Below are positions 48,725 to 53,599 of a stretch of DNA of 53,599 bases, in pieces. Origin of the DNA: an uncultured Bacilli bacterium. Its GTDB lineage: Bacteria; Bacillota_I; Bacilli_A; RF39; UBA660. The DNA is taken from the NCBI GenBank assembly GCA_947632065.1, contig CANRNO010000006.1:1-53599 (forward strand). The letters run 5' to 3'. A model generated the notes under the pieces. The model searched no databases and was not told the DNA's origin. It worked only from the letters and a program-made list of their open reading frames with translations. The position numbers and the translations under genes are program-made. The stretch's first letter is position 1, and every line of letters starts with the position of its first letter.

Positions 48725-49450
48725 ATGAAAATAAATATTAAAGATGTTTCTATAAATTATGTGCAGTATGGTAAAGGTAGTGATGTTGTGCTTCTTCATG
48801 GATGGGGACAAAATATTGAAATGATGAAGCCTATTGGAGATCCTTTATCTAAAAAGCATCGTGTTACTATACTTGATTTACCAGGGTTTGGTGAAAGTGG
48901 TGAACCTACTTATGCTTGGACTTTGGAAGATTATGCAGATATGTTAGAGGAGTTAATAAAAAGTTTAAAAATAGTTAATCCTATTGTTATGGGACACTCT
49001 TTTGGTGGAAGACTTGCTCTTATGTATTCACATAATCATCCAGTTTCAAAATTAGTTGTTTTTGCTGGACCTTGTACAGTTGATAATAGTAATAAAAGTT
49101 TAAAGACTAGAGTTTTAAAGAAATTATATAGTATAGATGCTTTAAAAAAAATTGGAGATGTTGCGAAGAATTATATAGGTTCTAGAGATTATAAAGCGGC
49201 TAGTCCGATGATGAGAGATATTTTGGTTAATACTGTTAATCAGGATTTAGTTGGTTATGCAAGAAAAATTGATTGTCCAACACTTCTAATTTGGGGTGAT
49301 AGAGATAGTGAGGCTAAACTTAGTGATGGAGAACTTTTAGAAGAAGAAATGATGGATGCTGCTTTAATAGTTTTACCTGGTAGTCATTATGCTTATTTAG
49401 AGAATTTAGGACAAGTTTTAAATATACTTTCTAATTTTCTTGAAAGTTAA
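48725..49450 (+). CDS. Alpha/beta-fold hydrolase
   Basis: A 241-residue hydrolase. The oxyanion region is VVLLHGWGQN, the nucleophile elbow is MGHSFGGRLAL (Ser), the acid is in LLIWGDRDSEA and the His in LPGSHYAYLENL. This is a complete triad of the MhpC/esterase-like superfamily; the substrate is not predictable. GAGGTGTATACTC places the start at ATG 48725; an ATG at 48710 lies in this site. No partner genes suggest a pathway. Confidence 0.9.
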   Translation: MKINIKDVSINYVQYGKGSDVVLLHGWGQNIEMMKPIGDPLSKKHRVTILDLPGFGESGEPTYAWTLEDYADMLEELIKSLKIVNPIVMGHSFGGRLALMYSHNHPVSKLVVFAGPCTVDNSNKSLKTRVLKKLYSIDALKKIGDVAKNYIGSRDYKAASPMMRDILVNTVNQDLVGYARKIDCPTLLIWGDRDSEAKLSDGELLEEEMMDAALIVLPGSHYAYLENLGQVLNILSNFLES

Positions 49451-49491
49451 TAAAAAAATGGTATATAATTAAAATGAAGGAGAGATAAAAA

Positions 49492-50718
49492 ATGAGAATT
49501 AAAGTTGGAGTTATTTTTGGTGGAGAAACTGTAGAACATGAGGTTAGTATAATTACTGCAGTTCAAGCCATGAATGCTATGGATAAAGAAAAATATGAGG
49601 TAATACCTATTTATATTTCTAAAACACGTGAATGGTATACTGGAGATATGTTAAAAGATATTGAGAGTTATAAAGATTTTGGACTTATAAAGAAGTATGC
49701 TAAAAATGTTGTTTTATATGAGAAGAATGGTAATTATGTTTTACAATCTAAAGGTCTTATGAAAAAAGTAATTACTGATATTGATATTGCTTTTCCTATA
49801 ACACATGGAACTAATGTTGAAGATGGTGTTTTACAAGGATATTTACAAACAATTGGAATTCCTTATGTTGGACCAAATGTTTATGCTGCAGCTGTTGGAC
49901 AAGATAAAGTTTATCAAAAACAAATTTGGGGATGTAGTGATGTTCCTATAGTTAATTATACTTGGTTTTATGATAGTGATTATAAAAGGGATGCAGATGA
50001 GGTTATTAAGAAAATTTCTAAACTTAAATTCCCAGTTATTGTTAAGCCAGCAACTTGTGGAAGTAGTATTGGTATTAAAGTTGCTAAGACTAAAAAAGAT
50101 ATAGATGAAGCTGTTAGTGAAGCTATTCAATATGATAATAAAATTATTGTTGAAGAAATGGTTGATAATCTAAAAGAAGTTAATATTAGTGTTTTGGGAA
50201 ATTATGATAGACAAAAAGTTAGTATTATAGAGGAAGTGTTATCAGAAGAAGATTTCTTAACTTATGAAGATAAATATTTAGGTGGTAAAAAAGGTAAAAT
50301 GGGTGTTAAAGGTAAAGTTCCTGTTAAAGCTAGACCATCTAAAGGAATGCTTTCTTGTACTAGAACAGTTGCTAAACTTAGTGATAAAACTGCAAAAGAA
50401 GTTGAAGAGATTGCAGTTAGAGCGTTTAGAGCATTAGGAAGTAGCGGATGTGCTAGACTTGATTTTATGATAGATCAAAAATCTAAGAAAGTTTATTTAA
50501 ATGAAATTAATTCTATCCCAGGAAGTCTTGCTTTCTATTTATGGGAACCTAAAGAAATTAAATATAATGAATTACTTGATGAAATGATTAATATAGGAAT
50601 TAAAGATTATAGAAAAAGAAGTAGTAAGACTCATAGTTTTGATAGTAATATTTTGGAAGGAATGCAAAATGTTGGCATTAAAGGTGCTAAGGGTGGAATA
50701 AAAGGAAAACTTCAATAA
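49492..50718 (+). CDS. ddl: D-alanine-D-alanine ligase with C-terminal extension
   Basis: A 408-residue ATP-grasp ligase joining two D-Ala for peptidoglycan. The N-terminal block is VIFGGETVEHEVSIITA, followed by PITHGTNVEDGVLQGYLQTI and PVIVKPATCGSSIGI (ATP loop), and DFMIDQKSKKVYLNEINSIPGSLAFYLW holds the Mg ligands. The family is usually 300-370 residues; this one has an extra tail of about 40 residues (RKRSSKTHSFDSNILEG and a Gly/Lys-rich end). AAGGAGAGATAAAA precedes the ATG. With MltG and MreCD it shows active wall synthesis. Confidence 0.96.
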   Translation: MRIKVGVIFGGETVEHEVSIITAVQAMNAMDKEKYEVIPIYISKTREWYTGDMLKDIESYKDFGLIKKYAKNVVLYEKNGNYVLQSKGLMKKVITDIDIAFPITHGTNVEDGVLQGYLQTIGIPYVGPNVYAAAVGQDKVYQKQIWGCSDVPIVNYTWFYDSDYKRDADEVIKKISKLKFPVIVKPATCGSSIGIKVAKTKKDIDEAVSEAIQYDNKIIVEEMVDNLKEVNISVLGNYDRQKVSIIEEVLSEEDFLTYEDKYLGGKKGKMGVKGKVPVKARPSKGMLSCTRTVAKLSDKTAKEVEEIAVRAFRALGSSGCARLDFMIDQKSKKVYLNEINSIPGSLAFYLWEPKEIKYNELLDEMINIGIKDYRKRSSKTHSFDSNILEGMQNVGIKGAKGGIKGKLQ

Positions 50719-50720
50719 TG

Positions 50721-50757
50721 AAAAAGCATTTGAATTATAAAAATCAAATGCTTTTTT
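50721..50757 (+). terminator. Terminator of ddl
   Basis: AAAAAGCATTTGA (50721-50733) pairs with TCAAATGCTTTTT (50744-50756), ending in T's. Confidence 0.92.
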
Positions 50758-50762
50758 GTATA

Positions 50763-50794
50763 TTAAAAAACAGATTAGTATTTACTAATCTGTT
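50763..50794 (-). terminator. Terminator of tRNA-Lys
   Basis: AACAGATTAGT (50769-50779) pairs with ACTAATCTGTT (50784-50794), followed on the minus strand by a T-run. Confidence 0.88.
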
Positions 50795-50803
50795 GATTTT
50801 TAA

Positions 50804-50879
50804 TGGTGGACTGTTAGGGATTCGAACCCTAGACCCACTGATTAAGAGTCAGTTGCTCTACCAACTGAGCTAACAGTCC
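50804..50879 (-). tRNA. tRNA-Lys (anticodon CTT)
   Basis: The minus strand begins GGACTGT, has the D-arm AGCTCAGTTGGTAGAGC, the anticodon loop CTCTTAA (anticodon CTT), the T-loop GTTCGAATC, acceptor 3' ACAGTCC, discriminator A and an encoded CCA. Confidence 0.95.
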
Positions 50880-50995
50880 AATTTAACTAACACTTAAGAT
50901 TATACAATAAAATTATTTATTTTACAATAATTTTTTCTTTTTTCTCTTTAAATATGTTATAACGTGTTATAATAAAATTGAAAGGTATGAGATGT

Positions 50996-53341
50996 ATGGA
51001 TAAAATAAAAAGATATAATCCAAGTTATGATAAAGGACTTTCTTTAGAAGAAGTTAAAAATAGATATCAAGATAATCTTGTTAATTTTGATCTTGATAAA
51101 AATACTAAAACTGTAAAAGAAATAGTTGTATCTAATATTATGACACTTTTTAATATTATTAATATTATTTTAGCAATCGCAGTTATTTGTGTTGGTTCTT
51201 TTAAAAATTTAACTTTTATGATAGTTATAATTACCAATACACTTATTAGTATTTTTCAAGAACTTAGAAGTAAAAAGACACTTGATAAGTTAAAAGTTGT
51301 CTCACAATCTAAAATAAAAGCTATTAGAGATAGTAAGGAATTATATATTAATCATGATGAAATAGTTTTAGATGATGTATTAGAGTTTTCTATTGGTAAT
51401 CAGGTAGTAGTCGATTCTATTATACTTGATGGAATAGTAGAAGTTGATGAGTCTTTTATTACAGGTGAGAGTGATACTATTTATAAACAAAAAGGAGATA
51501 TGCTTTTAAGTGGAAGTTTTATTGTAAGTGGAAAGGCAAGATGTAGAGTAGAGCATATAGGATATGATAATTATACTGCTAAGATTGCTAGTGATACTAA
51601 ATATATTAAACCTATATCATCTGAGATAATGAGAAGTTTAAATAAGATAGTAAGTGCTATTTCATTTTTGATAATACCTGTTGCGATACTTTTATTTTCT
51701 AGACAATTATATATAAGTGGTAATAGTATTAGTAATGCTGTTGTTAATACAGTTGCGGCACTTATTGGTATGATTCCTGAAGGATTAGTACTTCTTACTA
51801 GTACAGTTTTAGCTGTTAGTGTAGTAAGACTTTCTCGTAGTAAAGTTTTAGTTCAAGATTTATATTGTATTGAGACTTTAGCTAGAGTAGATGTTGTTTG
51901 TTTAGATAAGACTGGTACTATTACTGAAGGTAATATGGAAGTTGTTAAATATGTTAGTGAAAAAGAAGATTCTCTTAAATGGATTGGAACTATTTGTAAT
52001 ACTTTAAAAGATGATAATCCTACTTCTAATGCTTTAAGAGATAAATACAAAGAAAAAGAAAATGTAAAAATATTAGATAAAATACCTTTTTCTTCTAGTA
52101 AGAAATATTCTGGTATTAAAACAGAAGAAGGAGTTTATGTAATAGGAGCAGCAGAGTTTATTTTAAATAAAGCTACTTTAAAGAAATATCAAAAACAAAT
52201 AGATGAATATACAAGTGATTATAGAGTTATTGTCTTGGGCTTTTCTAAAAGTGAGAAACTTAGCAAAGTAGAAGTATTAGGATTTATATTACTTCAAGAT
52301 AAGATTAGAGAAGAAGCTCATGATACTTTAAAATATTTTAAAGACCAGGGAGTTGATTTGAAAATAATTTCTGGAGATAATCCTAGAACTGTTTTGAATA
52401 TTGCCAAACGTGCTGGATTTAAGGAGGATGCTAAAGAGTGTGATGCTACTTCTCTTAAAAGTAAAAAACAGATTTATGATGCAGTAGAGAAGTATGATAT
52501 TTTTGGAAGGGTTACTCCTGAACAAAAGAAAAATTTTGTAATTGCTCTTCAAAACTTAGGACATACAGTTGCAATGACAGGGGATGGAGTAAATGATGTT
52601 TTAGCATTAAAAGAGGCTGATTGTTCTATTGCGATGGCATCGGGAAGTGATGCTACTAAAAATGTTAGTCAACTTGTTTTGTTAGATTCTAATTTTGCAT
52701 CTATGCCTAAAGTGGTTAGTGAAGGTAGAAGAACAATCAATAATATTCAAAGAAGTGCATCACTATTTTTAGTAAAGACTATATATGCAACTATATTATC
52801 TATAATGTTTATATTTATGGATATGACTTATCCTTTTATACCTATTCAACTTACACTTGCTAGTGTTGTTACTATTGGAGTACCATCATTTATATTGGCA
52901 CTTGAACCTAATGAGTCTGTAGTTAAAGGTAGATTCTTGGATAATGTTTTGAATAAAGCTATACCACCAGCTATTACAATAGTTTTAAATATATGTATAA
53001 TTGTTTTAGCAAGTAATATTTGTAATTTATCAACTTCTGCAACATCAACACTTTCTGTTACTATAGTAGGATATACTTCATTTATATTACTTTATAAAAT
53101 AAGTAAACCTTTAAATCCTCTTAGAACATTTTTAATTATTTCTATGTTTGCGACTTTTGTATTTGGTATAACTTGTTTACCTGAATTGTTTTCGTTTTCT
53201 AAATTTGATTTCATTATGATATTAATTACTATAGTGTGTATGATAATGTCTCATGAAATATATAAATTAGCAGAAAATACTCTTAATGATTTACATAAGT
53301 TGATAGATAAGTTTAAAAATAAAAAAGTATATAATAATTAA
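50996..53341 (+). CDS. Cation-transporting P-type ATPase (CtpE-like)
   Basis: A 781-residue P-type ATPase with four plus six membrane helices. The actuator motif is ESFITGESD, the M4 motif IPEGLVLL, the phosphorylation site CLDKTGTITEG, and the hinge GDGVNDVLALKEADCSIAMASGSD. The PEGL and the run RSKVLVQDLYCIETLARVDVVC resemble CtpE-type Ca pumps of Actinobacteria and Firmicutes more than KdpB or metal-CPx pumps (no CPC). The ion is unproven. ATG 50996 follows AAAGGTATGAG; ATG 50987 is possible. Confidence 0.92.
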   Translation: MDKIKRYNPSYDKGLSLEEVKNRYQDNLVNFDLDKNTKTVKEIVVSNIMTLFNIINIILAIAVICVGSFKNLTFMIVIITNTLISIFQELRSKKTLDKLKVVSQSKIKAIRDSKELYINHDEIVLDDVLEFSIGNQVVVDSIILDGIVEVDESFITGESDTIYKQKGDMLLSGSFIVSGKARCRVEHIGYDNYTAKIASDTKYIKPISSEIMRSLNKIVSAISFLIIPVAILLFSRQLYISGNSISNAVVNTVAALIGMIPEGLVLLTSTVLAVSVVRLSRSKVLVQDLYCIETLARVDVVCLDKTGTITEGNMEVVKYVSEKEDSLKWIGTICNTLKDDNPTSNALRDKYKEKENVKILDKIPFSSSKKYSGIKTEEGVYVIGAAEFILNKATLKKYQKQIDEYTSDYRVIVLGFSKSEKLSKVEVLGFILLQDKIREEAHDTLKYFKDQGVDLKIISGDNPRTVLNIAKRAGFKEDAKECDATSLKSKKQIYDAVEKYDIFGRVTPEQKKNFVIALQNLGHTVAMTGDGVNDVLALKEADCSIAMASGSDATKNVSQLVLLDSNFASMPKVVSEGRRTINNIQRSASLFLVKTIYATILSIMFIFMDMTYPFIPIQLTLASVVTIGVPSFILALEPNESVVKGRFLDNVLNKAIPPAITIVLNICIIVLASNICNLSTSATSTLSVTIVGYTSFILLYKISKPLNPLRTFLIISMFATFVFGITCLPELFSFSKFDFIMILITIVCMIMSHEIYKLAENTLNDLHKLIDKFKNKKVYNN

Positions 53342-53342
53342 T

Positions 53343-53378
53343 AAAAAATAATATCCTTAAGATTGGATATTATTTTTT
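53343..53378 (+). terminator. Terminator of the P-type ATPase gene
   Basis: AAAAAATAATATCC (53343-53356) pairs perfectly with GGATATTATTTTTT (53365-53378). Confidence 0.92.
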
Positions 53379-53403
53379 ATATACAAGGTCAAAAATAAGG
53401 TCA

Positions 53404-53435
53404 AAAAAAATAAAAACCCTTAATTTATAAGGGTT
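53404..53435 (-). terminator. Terminator of the minus-strand tRNA cluster
   Basis: AACCCTTA (53415-53422) pairs with TAAGGGTT (53428-53435), followed on the minus strand by TTTATTTTTTTT. It lies just past the tRNA-Glu 3' end. Confidence 0.88.
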
Positions 53436-53445
53436 AAATAACAAT

Positions 53446-53522
53446 TGGTGACGAGTACGGAATTCGAATCCGTGAATGCTGCCGTGAAAGGGCAGTGTGT
53501 TAAGCCACTTCACCAACTCGCC
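53446..53522 (-). tRNA. tRNA-Glu (anticodon TTC)
   Basis: The minus strand begins GGCGAGT, has the anticodon loop CTTTCAC (anticodon TTC), stem CTGCC/GGCAG, the T-loop ATTCGAATT, acceptor 3' ACTCGTC, discriminator A and encoded CCA. It follows tRNA-Asn by 3 bp, so both come from one precursor. Confidence 0.95.
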
Positions 53523-53525
53523 ATC

Positions 53526-53599
53526 TGGCGCCTCAACTAGGACTTGAACCTAGGACCCCTTGATTAACAGTCAAGTGCTCTAACCAACTGAGCTATTGA
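53526..53599 (-). tRNA. tRNA-Asn (anticodon GTT), 5' end outside the window
   Basis: The minus strand has the D-arm AGCTCAGTTGGTTAGAGC, the anticodon loop CTGTTAA (anticodon GTT), the T-loop GTTCAAGTC, acceptor 3' TTGAGGC, discriminator G and encoded CCA. By pairing, the first three bases (GCC) of the acceptor stem lie past the window edge. Confidence 0.93.

Noticed and set aside
1-53599. Mycoplasma genetic code (TGA as Trp)
   Set aside because: Genes such as ireB, the Gre homologue and mreC stop at TGA, and all Trp positions in conserved motifs use TGG.

Overview
The window is a strongly AT-rich stretch of a bacterial chromosome. Trp is always TGG and TGA serves as a stop, so the standard bacterial code applies rather than the mycoplasma code. 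The genes point to a walled, low-GC Firmicutes/Tenericutes-type bacterium, most like the uncultured gut Bacilli (RF39/RFN20-like): the ireB-ruvX-DUF1292-mltG-trmR cluster, a T-box in front of valS, a BceRS-type two-component/ABC module, radC-mreC-mreD, D-Ala-D-Ala ligase, and intrinsic terminators with U-tracts throughout. The lineage is inferred from gene content and base composition; no rRNA is present to confirm it.

Layout. 1-6.3 kb: an edge fragment, tRNA-Gly(TCC), an acetyltransferase/methyltransferase pair behind a leader with a terminator, NUDIX, HAD, DedA, TypA and bL28. 6.4-12.4 kb: dnaE-lspA-rluD, TspO and a rhomboid protease. 12.4-15.1 kb: the conserved ireB-ruvX-DUF1292-mltG-trmR operon. 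15.1-19.7 kb: envelope and unknown genes (a two-helix VirB2-like membrane protein, a phosphodiester glycosidase, a membrane thioredoxin, a PH-like protein, a triple-LysM protein) and tRNA-Cys. 19.8-27.2 kb: a peptide-sensing and resistance module (response regulator, histidine kinase, ABC ATPase, permease, VanZ-RDD fusion, YxeA-like protein) with two identical BceR-type operators. 27.3-31.4 kb: a Gre-factor homologue, an MBL hydrolase, an acidic disordered protein and a membrane-anchored serpin. 31.5-35.2 kb: an accessory-looking patch with a hypothetical protein, a PHP-AAA ATPase (TrlF-like), a small acidic partner and tRNA-Gly(GCC). 35.3-40.9 kb: a second rhomboid, an acyltransferase, and T-box-controlled HD hydrolase plus valS, then a lipoprotein. 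40.9-47.6 kb: a lipase-like protein, dCMP deaminase, radC-mreCD, formate-THF ligase and an RluB-type pseudouridine synthase. 47.6-48.6 kb: a type III toxin-antitoxin locus. 48.7 kb to the end: an alpha/beta hydrolase, ddl, tRNA-Lys, a CtpE-like P-type ATPase, tRNA-Glu and tRNA-Asn.

The most notable element is the type III toxin-antitoxin system at 47.7-48.6 kb. Two 49-nt GC-rich repeats, each able to fold as an H-type pseudoknot, lie behind a good promoter and before a terminator and a ToxN/AbiQ-like toxin gene. Immediately upstream is an array of fifteen 11-bp units whose last copy supplies the -35 of that promoter. Other points of interest are the paired operators of the antimicrobial-peptide module, the two-gene PHP-ATPase cassette next to a tRNA, and two minus-strand leaders, 30 kb apart, that share sequence blocks and each end in a terminator.

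All assignments come from reading motifs in the sequence. No database search or structure prediction was run, so family names rest on recognised motifs, gene length and gene order.
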